DNA of 64,000 nt from Thereva unica (Eukaryota; Arthropoda; Insecta; Diptera; Therevidae), in assembly GCA_949987705.1 (NCBI GenBank), contig OX465281.1, positions 177,396,516 to 177,460,515 of the forward strand, read 5' to 3'. The notes under the pieces are model-generated. The model was not told where the DNA came from. It searched no databases and worked only from the letters and a program-made list of their open reading frames with translations. This document shows, in pieces, positions 54,121-64,000 of this stretch. The translations under genes and the position numbers were made by a program. The first letter of the stretch is position 1; each line of letters opens with the position of its first letter.

Positions 54121-55540
54121 CAGAGATAACATAATACTCCGTATAAAGATGCGACAGCTAGAACAAAAAAGCCGAACGCTTTTTGCCTCGGCAGGCCTCT
54201 GAGATTGCCTCCCCCTTAGCAACATGCAACATATTCGAGTGTCTAGCTACACAAGGAGGCGAACGTGGTCATGGTCCGCAGCACAAGAGATGCGGTGAGT
54301 TTGTGGATAAGGAAGCTAGAATTTTAGAGGGGCAAGGAAAGGAACTGACAACAGAATGTTTCTCGCAACATCTTTCTTTCTTTCTCATCTTTCAAACGTT
54401 TGCCTCTAGCTCTACATTGAAGGATTTCCCTGATGCTTTGTATTTTAACTATTTCTTAGAACATTCCGTGTATTTTTTTAATGACTGTCTGAGATCCACT
54501 ATCAATTTCACTTGATTTCAAATTCTTGGTGAGAGGGCTTGCGATATTTTTAAAGTAGGTGATTAGTTGAGGTTTTGGTTACTTTTTTTATTTTCTGGTA
54601 TTTCGGTATTGGCTAACTCGATTGATTTTAGAATCGAATTTAGGTAATTACTCTTTGTTTTATTTTATTCAAAATCTGGGACAAGTGCTTTTTATAAATG
54701 CTTGTAAAGTTAGCTCCCCGCCCACAATCTGCTCAAAACAATTCGATCGTAATTGTTTTGGTAAAAATAAATTAAAAATAGGTTCAATACCTTTATAGGC
54801 TTCATGTCCAGTCAATTTTCAGGAAAAACGTATGACAGAAGGAATTCATTCTCGGACTTGCAATTACAGGATTTATCCATTTTAGAGTCCCCTTATCAAC
54901 AATTAAATATTGAGCTCGTAAATATATACTGCAAACAATGGAAGGTGAAAAACAATTTCTTTATATTTGTTCTTCTGGTGGAAATTAAAAAAAATAAGTT
55001 TTCAAATTTTTGGACTTCCATTTTATTAGTTATAAATTTTCAAAAAGTCGAAAATCTTAAAATTTTAACAAATTTTGAAATCTCTAAATTGATCTAGTTC
55101 AAAAACTATTTGACATAGAAAGCTGAAAGTAGCACCAATTTCTTCTGCTAAGGCTTTAATACGTGATATACAATATAGTATTATTAGTAAGAATAAAACT
55201 ATAGTATTATTAGTAAGAACGAAACTTTTGTTTTTGGACTATCTCAAAATAATATTTCTCCAAATTTTTGAAAAAATTATATTTTGTAGGTACATACAAT
55301 CTTAACGTACATATAATGCCAAAATTTAGGGTAGGACGACATTGGGATCATATAGAAATAAATGTTTTTAGGTACTCAATGAACGCAATATAAAAAAAAA
55401 CATTTGCCAAAAACATAGCCATTTACTAATTTGGGTATGGCGAATTAAATGGAAATAAAGTCAACCCTCTAACTTGATCGAAAACTACCCCCAGGACAAC
55501 TCTTATTACTAAATTTTAGGGTTTCACACTTGCACTCCAA
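54121..55540 (+). repeat. Left long inverted repeat of the P-like element
   Basis: Matches 57960-59165 inverted, except for an extra segment (about 55245-55475) present only here. The open frames inside it (54183-54515, 54804-55097) are mirrored on the other arm; one may be a transposase remnant, but I recognise neither. Confidence 0.82.
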
Positions 55541-55769
55541 AAAATTTTTGTTTATGGGCTAATAGCCATTGGGCCATTGGGCTATTTATAAACTATGAGT
55601 AATTCTTGAGACCAAAATCAACCCTATCGGTGAAGCGGAAACCACCCCCACAGCAACCCCTAACCTTAAATTATTTTCTTTACGCCCAAAATGAAGGTTC
55701 ACCACGCCAATTTTTGAAGTACATACACTAGGGCTTATACAAAAACCGACTTGTAGGTACATATACAAC

Positions 55770-56060
55770 TTTATCCATTATTATAGTCTCCCTCAATAGT
55801 GGTACATTCATTCCAACGCTTCTCTAACATTTCTATGTCGTTCTTATAGAACGATTTGATCAACCTCCTCATTGGAGCCATATTTCTTGCCGGCGACCAT
55901 CTTTCTTTTTTAATTTCAGAACAGGTAATATTCGCTTTAGGCTAAATTTGCATAATTCGGTGTACGTAGAAGCAATTCGAGGTACAACTTGGGTGATTTT
56001 GCCTTTGTGGTACGGTGCATTAACTTGGTGAAGGGGCACTTGTTTTTCTTTGCTGTTTTC
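55770..56060 (-). pseudogene. mariner transposase, C-terminal fragment
   Basis: In shifting frames the minus strand gives YHKGKITQ, AGKKYGSNEEVDQIV and SFYKNDIEMLEKRWNECTTI-EGDY. The last is the typical end of mariner transposases (LEKRW.KCI.L.GDY). It is heavily decayed. Confidence 0.6.
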
Positions 56061-56199
56061 TTCGCGATTTCGTCGTTAGTTATGTAATATTCACTATGGA
56101 TCCCCTTTCCTTTTCAAAATAGTCGAAGCACTTCCCAAAATTACCGTCTGTCCCAGCCGAATTTTTCATGTTTTGTCACTTTGGACGGCTTTCCTGGCA

Positions 56200-57305
56200 G
56201 ATGTCTACTTAGTTGATGGCCAATTCAACGGTTGGCTTCCCCGTCAAATCTGAACCCCACCCTATCTCTTCGGGGGTCCCCCAAGGATCGATTTTATTAC
56301 CGGCCCTATTTCTTATCTTTATAAATAACCTACTTTCGATTCCCTCCAACCCACTTCTCAGCTTTGCTGACGACGGTACCCTACGTTACTCTTACAGCTA
56401 CGATAGAAGACAGACTCATGCCAGATCTGTCTTGATGATCGTGAATTAATGTTCAATTCTATTAATAACGACATTAATCTCATTCTAGAGTGGGGAAAAA
56501 AGAATCGCGTCGAATTCAACTCCACCAAAACTAAGTACTGTCTTATTTCGAAACAAAAAGCTCAACACTTCACCATCCTTAACAGTGGATGACGTTAAAC
56601 TAATGGCCGACCCATCCCTACACATCTTAGGCGTGACATTAGCCAAAGACTTGCGATAGAATGACCACATATTCCAATTCGCCAAACAAGGATCCCAGTG
56701 CTTGGGATTTCTTAAGAGGTGCAAGTTCCTCCTCCAGCCATCGGCTCGTGCTTTTATTTATAAATCCTACATTCGGCCTCTTCTCGAATACCTACAACTC
56801 CCTCGTTTGGGGCGGCGATTCGATAACCACCTTGGTATGGTTACATAAAGAGCAAAAAAGCGCACTTAAATTAATTGATGACGACACCGCCTGCTCCACC
56901 ATCGACCCCTTGAGCCACTGTAGGAATGTAGCAGCACTGACAAAATTTTATCGCTATTATTATAGCGACTGCTCCTCCGAAATAAACGCTCTCCTGCCTC
57001 CACGGCAATCTTATAACCACAACACTGGATTAGCCCACTCGTCTCATTCCTTCTACCGCACTCAACAAGATATGAATTCGTTTGTAAATAGAACAACTCG
57101 ACTGTGGAATAATCTCTCGCAGCCAGTATTTCCGAGATCATACAACATCCAAGAGTTCAAACGCAGGGTTCATCGTCCTCTTCTCCAACACCCCTTCGAA
57201 CCCTCATAACCCTTAACCTATTCCCCCCCCCCCGTACTAAGCTTGTGCTAGACATTGCACCATGACGATAAACGACATGACGCACTGGTAGTACAAAGGG
57301 TGATT
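56200..57305 (+). pseudogene. Jockey/CR1-like LINE, RT to 3' end
   Basis: RT block SSGVPQGSILLPALFLIFIN, NPLLSFADDGTLRYS with the catalytic FADD intact, a decayed middle (WGKKNRVEFNSTKTKYCLIS in another frame), then SLVWGGDSITTLVWLHKEQK, TIDPLSHCRNVAALTKFYRY, INALLPPRQSYNHNT and a C-terminal MNSFVNRTTRLWNNLSQPVF to 57207. The 3' end (CATGACG..ACTGGTAGTACAAAGGGT) matches the copy at 34139-34195. Frame changes and stops prevent function. Confidence 0.8.
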
Positions 57306-57309
57306 CCTG

Positions 57310-57955
57310 AGCTTAGCACTGCCATATAAAAACAATTCTATGGATATGACAGTAGTGGGGCCATCTATATGATGAACTTATTAAGTGTTGTAATAGATAC
57401 ACACATATGGCTTAATTTTCTTCTTCGTTACTTATTCTAACATCTCATCTTCTATAGATTATATAAGTTTGATAATATCTGTTCGGATAACTCAATGTAG
57501 CTGTCAGAAGAAGTGCAATGTATAAATTTAAAACCGTTTTGTTTTTACTGGAAACGCCGAATTTCGAATTACAAAATTTTCTTGTAAAAACCGGTTTTTA
57601 AAAACTGACAAACCCTAGCATACACCTATTAGATTAAAAATAAATTTTGGAAACGATACCTCTGCTCTCGGGCATCGGAAATCACCCGCACCATTAGCGG
57701 TGAGAGCTAAATTATTTAATTGAAGTTTAGGTATATAATTAAATAATTTAGTTTTCATCCCCTAGAGGTGGGGTGGCTTCTACCTGAGGGATAGGCATGT
57801 TTTAGAAACCATGTCTTATATGAAATATACTTATGTTCTTGTTCATTAAAAATTGGCAGTGAAACCTTTATTTTGGACATAAGAAAATAATTTAACTTCA
57901 GCAGTGGCTGTAGGGGTGGGATCCGCGGGTCTGACAGGGTTGACTTTGGGCCACA
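57310..57955. other. No gene seen
   Basis: Interior of the P-like element between its LINE passenger and right inverted repeat. A local hairpin, AGCTAAATTATTTAATT..AATTAAATAATTTAGTT, lies at about 57705-57752. Confidence 0.45.
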
Positions 57956-57959
57956 AATA

Positions 57960-59165
57960 GAGCAAGTGTGAAACCCTAAAATTTAGTAATAAGGGTTGTC
58001 TTGGGGATAGTTTTCGATCAAGTTATTATTCCAAAAGATAGTCCAAAAACAAAAGTTTCGCTCTTACTAATAATAATATAGTTTTATTCTTACTAATAAT
58101 ACTATATTGTATATCACGTATTAAAGCCTTATTGAAGCAGAAGAAATTGGTGTTACTTTCAGCTTTCTATGTCAAATAGTTTTTGAACTAGATCAATTTA
58201 AAGATTTCAAAATTTGTTAAAATTTTAAGATTTTCGACTTTTTGAAAATTTATAACTAATAAAATGGAAGTCCAAAAATTTGAAAACTTATTTTTTTTAA
58301 TTTCCACCAGAAGAACAAATATAAAGAAATTGTTTTTCACCTTCCATTGTTTGCAGTATATATTTACGAGCTCAATATTTAATTGTTGATAAGGGGACTC
58401 TAAAATGGATAAATCCTGTAATTGCAAGTCCGAGAATGAATTCCTTCTGTCATACGTTTTTCCTGAAAATTGACTGGACATGAAGCCTATAAAGGTATTG
58501 AACCTATTTTTAATTTATTTTTACCAAAACAATTACGATCGAATTGTTTTGAGCAGATTGTGGGCGGGGAGCTAACTTTACAAGCATTTATAAAAAGCAC
58601 TTGTCCCAGATTTTGAATAAAATAAAACAAAGAGTAATTACCTAAATTCGATTCTAAAATCAATCGAGTTAGCCAATACCGAAATACCAGAAAATAAAAA
58701 AAAGTAACCAAAACCTCAACTAATCACCTATTTTAAAAATATCGCAAACCCTCTCACCAAGAATTTGAAATCAAGTGAAATTGATAGTGGATCTCAGACA
58801 GTCATTAAAAAAATACACGGAATGTTCTAAGAAATAGTTAAAATACAAAGCATCAGGGAAATCCTTCAATGTAGAGCTAGAGGCAAACGTTTGAAAGATG
58901 AGAAAGAAAGAAAGATGTTGCGAGAAACATTCTGTTGTCAGTTCCTTTCCTTGCCCCCCTAAAATTCTAGCTTCCTTATCCACAAACTCACCGCATCTCT
59001 TGTGCTGCGGACCATGACCACGTTCGCCTCCTTGTGTAGCTAGACACTCGAATATGTTGCATGTTGCTAAGGGGGAGGCAATCTCAGAGGCCTGCCGAGG
59101 CAAAAAGCGTTCGGCTTTTTTGTTCTAGCTGTCGCATCTTTATACGGAGTATTATGTTATCTCTG
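57960..59165 (-). repeat. Right long inverted repeat of the P-like element
   Basis: The inverted copy of the left arm, from GCAAGTGTGAAACCC to GTTATCTCTG. It is almost identical over the outer kilobase. Confidence 0.85.
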
Positions 59166-59172
59166 GTAGTGG

Positions 59173-59551
59173 TTTTTTATATTTATCGTAACACCCAATT
59201 CCTCTAAACGGAATACGAATACATCATGCTTCTTTTCACTACTTTTTTCTCTTTATTTTCAGCTGTTTTTATGCTAGCCGTTGGATGTGTATAGTTGTCT
59301 ATTGTATTCCTCAAAACAGGATGTTTTCTATTCTTCCTAGGAACTTGACCAAATACATCATCAACAAAATCTTCAATTGATTCATAGTTCTTATATTTTA
59401 AAACAACGTTTTCTGAAGTCTTTTTTCCTTGATATATGTGCAATATGTACTCGTTTGGCTCCTGCTTATAGTTTATTTCAGGGATAACTTTATTAAAGTG
59501 GTCATCTTCTAAGCGCTTCCACATTTTCGATTTAACATCATTTAAGTACAT
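59173..59551 (-). pseudogene. Polinton-associated ORF, middle part
   Basis: The minus strand encodes MYLNDVKSKMWKRLEDDHFN, YKQEPNEYILHIYQGKK and FVDDVFGQVPRKNRK. It runs up to the P-like insertion with a frame change in the last codons (about 59210). With 59654-59995 it probably forms the front of one Polinton gene whose rear is at 53649-54113. The role is unknown to me. Confidence 0.5.
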
Positions 59552-59653
59552 GGTATACCATGAAGGTGTAACTGCATTATAAAAAGTTAATAAAAATGCT
59601 GAAAGGTTTATTTGTCCGGACCTGTAACTAGCCTGTTCAAGATTTTCTGGAGT

Positions 59654-59995
59654 CTATTCAAGTTTTACATTTTCATTTATTTTGATGCTAAGTATTTTAA
59701 AATCCTTTTGACGCTGCTTTCTAGATTCCTTTAACTCGTCGTTTTCACGCCTCACTCGTTTACGCACATTTCCCCCATTGTAGGAGATTGCACGTTTTGT
59801 TTTTTCAAAATTTGGTAATGCAATTTCAGTTATTCCAACACGCCAGTTTCCATTAAACTTGCATGGTTTAGCAAGTGCATTTGTAAAAGCCGATAGCGTA
59901 TTTTCCGGGTAAAATTGCATAGAGTTATTACTTAAAAGACATACGTAAAAATCATTTTCTTTTATTTCCCCGGCATTGTTTACAGTCTTTCCCAA
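59654..59995 (-). pseudogene. Polinton structural-type protein, N-terminal part
   Basis: Contains ENDFYVCLLSNNSMQFYPEN, TLSAFTNALAKP and GNWRVGITEIALPNFEK, matching a conserved start (FYV.LPSNSS...PDNT...F...L..P..L.G.WEVGL.EI..P) of a protein repeatedly seen beside Polinton capsid genes. The end is highly charged (KRVRRENDELKESRKQRQKD). It has no ordinary ATG; the frame opens at a TTG, so the true start is uncertain. Confidence 0.55.
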
Positions 59996-60150
59996 GCAAT
60001 GTCCGAAGTACTTGTAGTTCTATCCTTTTTAGTCTCCAAACGCTCACTCTGTTTAACACCGAGCTTACGTAAAGGAAATGAAAGCATATATTGACCAGAT
60101 TCTAGCTGAGAGGGTATTAATATAGACTGTTTCTGGACTGCTTTTAGCTT
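59978..60150 (-). pseudogene. C-terminal end of an upstream Polinton-type gene
   Basis: The minus strand reads KKLKAVQKQSILIPSQLESG, QYMLSFPLRKLGVKQSERLE and STSDIAWERL, ending in TAA just where the next ORF begins. It stops abruptly at an A-run at 60150, which I take as the edge of the Polinton remnant. Confidence 0.4.
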
Positions 60151-60185
60151 TTTCAAAAAAAAAAAAGCTTATACAGAGGCTCTAT

Positions 60186-60214
60186 CCGTCTGTCCGTCTG
60201 TCCGTCTGAAGCCT
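60186..60214. repeat. (GTCC/GTCT)n microsatellite
   Basis: CCGTCTGTCCGTCTGTCCGT and neighbours. Runs of this kind are common in fly genomes, but this one alone proves nothing. Confidence 0.7.
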
Positions 60215-60371
60215 TCTTTCATCTCTGAAAGTACTGTCGCTACAGACTTGGGCCATATCTCAAAATGCAGCTCTTGGTCAAAAGACCAAAAACTGAGAAA
60301 ATGGTCTGGAAATTTCAACCAGAAGTGTATTTAAACAACAAAAAAAAAAAGGTTTCTAATAAAGTCCATAT

Positions 60372-60445
60372 ATCGGTAGCCTAGAAGTAAGGCGCTGGAG
60401 TCCTATCCCAGGGGAACCAAATTCAATCCCCGGCCGCAAAATGGT
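60372..60445 (+). other. tRNA-derived SINE-like segment
   Basis: GGTAGCCTAGAAGTAAGGCG looks like a polymerase III A box and AAATTCAATCCCCGGCCGC like a B box, at tRNA-like spacing. A weak anticodon-type arm with a CCT loop lies between them. The T arm is abnormal and no acceptor stem forms, so a functional tRNA is unlikely. A SINE head is the better guess. Confidence 0.4.
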
Positions 60446-60599
60446 GAAATTCATTTTTTTTTTTACTTCAGTGTAACATGTTTTGATTATATTTCTCACT
60501 AAGTTATATTATTTAATAATGATACACAGGAGAAAATAAACATTTATTTAATTAAAAGTGAAAAAAAATCATTTTCTTGATTTTTTATGGCTCTTCGGC

Positions 60600-61178
60600 G
60601 GCTTTATAAATCATTAGCTGGAACCCGTTGCGCCTCGCTGCACCCATCAATGTGGTGGATGGTTACCATTTAGCTCTTTCCGCATCATTATCCGTTGTAC
60701 AATATATACGCTGGCTATTTTCTAGATGTCCAACCAAATGAACAACAGTTGCATATCTTTTATGAATGGCGAATGAAAGAAATTGCCATACCGCTAGATT
60801 ATTGCTAACCTGACGTCCCATTTAATATTGTGTTATTTTGCCGATCGCATTTGCATTAGCAGCACCAAAAACAGCCATGTCGCTCCCCTTCATTATATAT
60901 TTGAATATGAATTTGATTGATTCGACGGAATTGCAAAATTCAACATTTATGAGAGCATTGAACGTCTTGGACAATAATGGCGAATAGAGTACAACCCATC
61001 GATTGTCAGCTTCACAATCGTAACCTTCCAAGTTATCTCTTTGCCATTGACCTTAGTCGGTCGACGAAGATACATTGAGTAACCATTGTTCCCGATTACA
61101 TTTTCTGAAATCAATGCTCTTGAATACCGCTTTGAATATTTCTAACATGCATCATGATTCAGTCCCATCCCATTGTGG
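60600..61178 (-). pseudogene. Helitron Rep/helicase-like fragment
   Basis: In two frames the minus strand reads KYSKRYSRALISENVIGNNG, YSMYLRRPTKVNGKEIT, then EADNRWVVLYSPLLSKTFNA, INVEFCNSVESIKFIFKYIM, GRQVSNNLAVWQFLSFAIHK. This is the helitron helicase-like domain (DNRWVVPYN..L...Y..HINVE.C.S...IKY.FKYI.KG). The rolling-circle catalytic part and the helicase are missing. It is cut on its upstream side by the TIR element beginning at 61179. Confidence 0.78.
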
Positions 61179-62810
61179 ATTCCCTTTTCAATTCTAAGGA
61201 AACAGTGAAAATTTGAAAATGGAACTCAACCGGGGTCCTACTTAAACAATTCTCTGTCTATCAATGTGTTACATTTTTCTCACTATTGACCTGATTTTCT
61301 GGCGCAAAAAAATACTACTAGTTTTCTCTTTCTTACACGTACCAATTTAGCTTTAAATATTCCATTTTCAGCAATTTTCTTTTAGAAGCTTTAAAATGGA
61401 AAATGTATAAACAACAGAGTTTTTTATTTTACCCATCCCGATCTTTCTATTCCTTTAGGTTAAGTGGAAATACTTTCTATGCTATGTAATACTTTTTCAG
61501 TTCTGTTTAGTGTTTAATATCGTAGTGTTACTTTTGTTTTTCTTAAAATAATTATAACAATAATTAATTACGGGTATTATTTTATCAGACTGCCTTATTT
61601 GAAACCTCACAGGAGAAAAAGTGTCAACTCGTTACGATACGTGTTATAATCCGTTTAGAAAATGTAATCACGGGAAAAAAGCAATGAAGAATTTACGTCG
61701 AGTCACTTCGAAGCTGCAAAGAAAATTGAAAATTACGTTGCCCTCATCAGAAAATTTGAAGATTTGTGACGCATGCCGAATGAAGACTAGGAAGATCCCT
61801 TCTTCTGATTCCGATAGTACTGAATGAAAGACGTCGGAAAAAGTTGTTTCAATCTTAAACACTGGACCTAGTACACGCTGTGTTACAGATTCGCCTGTCC
61901 TGTATCGAAGAGCGATTATGATTTGCGATTTTCCGAAAATTATGCGTTTGTTCTACAGGATGCAATTCAAGGAGTCCATTGGAATAATGACCAAGTAACG
62001 ATACACCCTTTCGCAATTTATTATAAAGATAAAGGAAAAACACAATTTCTTAATTTCATCGCAATCTCAGATTGTTTGAAACATGAAACAATAGCGTGGT
62101 TTAATTATTTCAGCGTGGTTTAATTACTTTTTTAAACAAAACATTGGGTTCTTTGCGAAAATATTTTACTTTTCTGACGGAGCGAGTGGTCAATAGGTAC
62201 AAGAACAAAAAAAAATTTCATAAATCTTTCTTATCACAAAGTCGATTTTGATGTTAGTGCAGAATGGCACTTTTTCGCCATGTCTCATGTCTTGCGATGG
62301 TTTAGAAGGTACGATTAAAAGATTAGCTGCAAAAGACAGTTTGCAGAATATAAATGACCCTATGAATACCCCGGCCAAATTTTTCAAGTGGGTTAACAAA
62401 AATATTAAGAATATTAATACCGAATTCCTTCATCTTCAGGATTAACGGAACGGAAGCTCAAGCACTTCAAACCCGTTTCGACAAAGCGAAGATGATTCGT
62501 GGCACTTTAATGTACCATTCATTTTTTACACAACAAAATGGAAAAATTGCAGTAAAAATCTCATCGTCAGCTACCACGTCGACTATTGTAAATGTGTGCA
62601 AAAATTAAAATAAACATACTTAATTCATTATTTTATGTGTTATTCATTTTCCGTTGCACCTACCAGTTCTTGTAAACGTTCTCTGCGTGTACGCGATATG
62701 TTAAGCCGCAGTGCCGCGCGGTCGCATTCTTTTAAAGAATTTTTTAAGTGTTACCCCGGTTGAGTTCCATTTTCAAATTTTCACTGTTTCCTTAGAATTG
62801 AAAGGGGAAT
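61179..62810. mobile_element. TIR element inserted in the Helitron fragment, 1.6 kb
   Basis: ATTCCCTTTTCAATTCTAAG..GAAACAGTGAAAATTTGAAAATGGAACTCAACCGGGGT at the left is mirrored at 62750-62810. The TIR is about 60 bp with only a one-base difference that I can see. A decayed transposase frame lies inside. No target duplication is evident. Confidence 0.78.
61621..62607 (+). pseudogene. Broken transposase-like gene of unnamed family
   Basis: Start region CNPFRKCNHGKKAMKNLRRV and NLKICDACRMKTRKI (a Cys pair), then ENYAFVLQDAIQGVHWNNDQ, FLNFIAISDCLKHETIA, FLTERVVNRYKNKKNF, FDVSAEWHFFAMSH, IKRLAAKDSLQNIN and a final MIRGTLMYHSFFTQQNGKIA. I recognise this as a repeatedly found, usually unnamed arthropod transposase type with conserved QDAI..HWNN, ISDCLKH, SDG..GQYKN and AEWHFFATSHG blocks. 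Several frame breaks and a partial direct duplication (TTTAATTATTTCAGCGTGG, near 62100) are present. The superfamily is not certain. Confidence 0.6.
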
Positions 62811-62814
62811 ACTA

Positions 62815-64000
62815 TGATATTTTTTCCAATATTTTAAGTTGGTGAGTTGAAGACGAAAAGTGGTAATGAAACTTTATGAACAAATTGGTAATAATTTATT
62901 AATAACAAACTCAAATTCTTTTTATACCACTACATAGAGTGACTCGATATTTTCAAAATCGACCTGTTTCATTTTTTTGTACGACTAATGGTTTCGACGA
63001 TGCAGTAATTTGAAAGGTCGGCCGAGCGTCGTGTTTTGAAATTTATTACAACTTACAACCATCTATATCTTCTGAAAAAAAAAATCCCAAATTTTTTTTG
63101 CGAAACACGCTTCTCATTATTTCATGTGTAGAATGTGCCTGCCAAATTTCAAAAAAAAATCGGAATCATTAATTATTATTAAGCGTTCGGTTTGAAATGG
63201 AATGATCCATATGCCTTTGTCGAAAACTACTAAATAAAGTCCATTTATCATAAAAATTGGGTCAATAGCAAGAGAGGGAAGTATTGTACCTTGTTCAACA
63301 AAAATTTTTGTTTACAAACTAACACATGCACAAATGCCTTATAGATAAAGAAACATTACTCGGCCATAGCCGTTGATATCCCATCTAAATATATGTAATA
63401 AGTTAATCTTGGTGAAGCAAGACCCATGTACCCCGAAAGTATGATAATAAACCGGTTAACCAAGTGTTAAATATTGACCCGTGTACGCCAGCCTAATGAG
63501 AGTAACGTGTAAACACACTCTAATGTTACTACTGTTACGTTTCGGTTAATGCATTTATAATTTGACACCACTATCGCTGCTACAATCCTTTTTTAGAACG
63601 ATTTTACTTTTTTTTATTTCATTTAATAAAACAAACCGATTTCACGTACAAATCATATCAATTAAATGCGAAGAAAAAATTTCCAATAAGGATATCGACA
63701 ATTCTTTTTCAAGCGCCATTACAAAAATACCAACAGACATAATCATGAAAACTATATACATAAACCTGGCTATTTAGGTCTTCTAACATAAACCACACTC
63801 AATCAGTCATTTCATACAGCCAATTTTTCAAACATCGATTACATACAAAACAATGAATCATTTATATATATACATATAATATAGATATAGATTAAGAAAT
63901 TTCGCGGAAAAAATATGTGGTGACTGCGTATTTATTTGTTTATATGCATATTTTATATGCTGTTCATTTTATTATAGTTTATAGTCATGTAGGTGGTGCT
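62815..64000. other. No gene seen
   Basis: AT-rich sequence without recognisable coding or terminal repeats. The 63562-63777 frame is unremarkable. Confidence 0.45.

Larger units (their letters stand above)
54121..59165. mobile_element. P-like element with 1.2-1.4 kb inverted ends, 5.05 kb
   Basis: Both ends start CAGAGATAACATAATACTCC and the inverted repeats run to about 55540 and 57960. The flanks show a perfect 7-bp direct duplication, GTAGTGG (54114-54120 and 59166-59172). A 7-8 bp duplication and ends containing ATAACATAA recall the P superfamily; hAT is the alternative. No transposase survives. The interior carries mariner and LINE fragments. It lies inside a Polinton remnant. Confidence 0.78.

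Noticed and set aside
54183..54515. Open frame in the P-like arm as a transposase
   Set aside because: No recognisable THAP or GTP-binding motif; present in both arms only by symmetry.
60372..60445. Functional tRNA-Arg gene
   Set aside because: No acceptor stem and an oversized T loop; kept only as a SINE-like segment.

Overview
This is AT-rich arthropod (most likely insect) genomic DNA. It holds almost nothing but mobile elements and their ruins. I see no bacterial-type operon, no rRNA gene, no confident tRNA and no convincing host gene. Insect origin is an inference from the element mix: Tc1 and mariner, pogo/Tigger, PIF/Harbinger, an Academ-like element, Polinton/Maverick, Helitron, Ty3/gypsy, and RTE-like and Jockey/CR1-like LINEs, with many short fold-back elements. 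A (GTCC)n-type microsatellite would fit a fly but is not diagnostic.

Layout. 0.7-5.2 kb: overlapping palindromes ordered A-B-A'-B' around an assembly gap. 5.2-11.3 kb: gypsy and LINE scraps and a fold-back element. 11.66-15.33 kb: a pogo/Tigger element whose transposase gene has a tandemly duplicated 3' part ending in a PHD finger. 16.19-21.93 kb: a LINE split by a full-length PIF/Harbinger element, itself split by Tc1 and MITE sequence. 22.6-24.5 kb: a dispersed repeat and a LINE RNase H remnant. 25.03-32.26 kb: a large element with about 1.25-kb inverted ends and a nearly intact gene of roughly 1,450 codons carrying a FEN1/XPG-like nuclease and a Cys-rich tail. 32.3-43.3 kb: a dense run of TIR elements, MITEs with 3-bp duplications, LINE pieces, two copies of a hairpin-plus-269-bp-satellite repeat, and a gypsy integrase tail. 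46-47.5 kb: a LINE. 48.6-60.15 kb: an internally deleted Polinton remnant (accessory ORF, divergent TATA promoters, a gag-like/PolB-N-like ORF, capsid-type genes). It is invaded by a third copy of the hairpin/satellite repeat and by a 5-kb P-like element with long inverted ends and a perfect 7-bp target duplication. 60.2-62.8 kb: a SINE-like piece, a Helitron fragment and a TIR element with a broken transposase. The last 1.2 kb is featureless.

How it fits together. The genes do not form a pathway. They are layers of insertion whose order can be read: LINE then Harbinger then Tc1/MITE; Polinton then P-like element (itself carrying mariner and LINE fragments); LINE then TIR element containing the satellite repeat. 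The least decayed large coding unit is the Academ-like gene (two frame breaks). The best candidates for something undescribed are the hairpin/269-bp satellite family, the gag-like/PolB-N-like ORF behind a divergent promoter, and the A-B-A'-B' palindrome.
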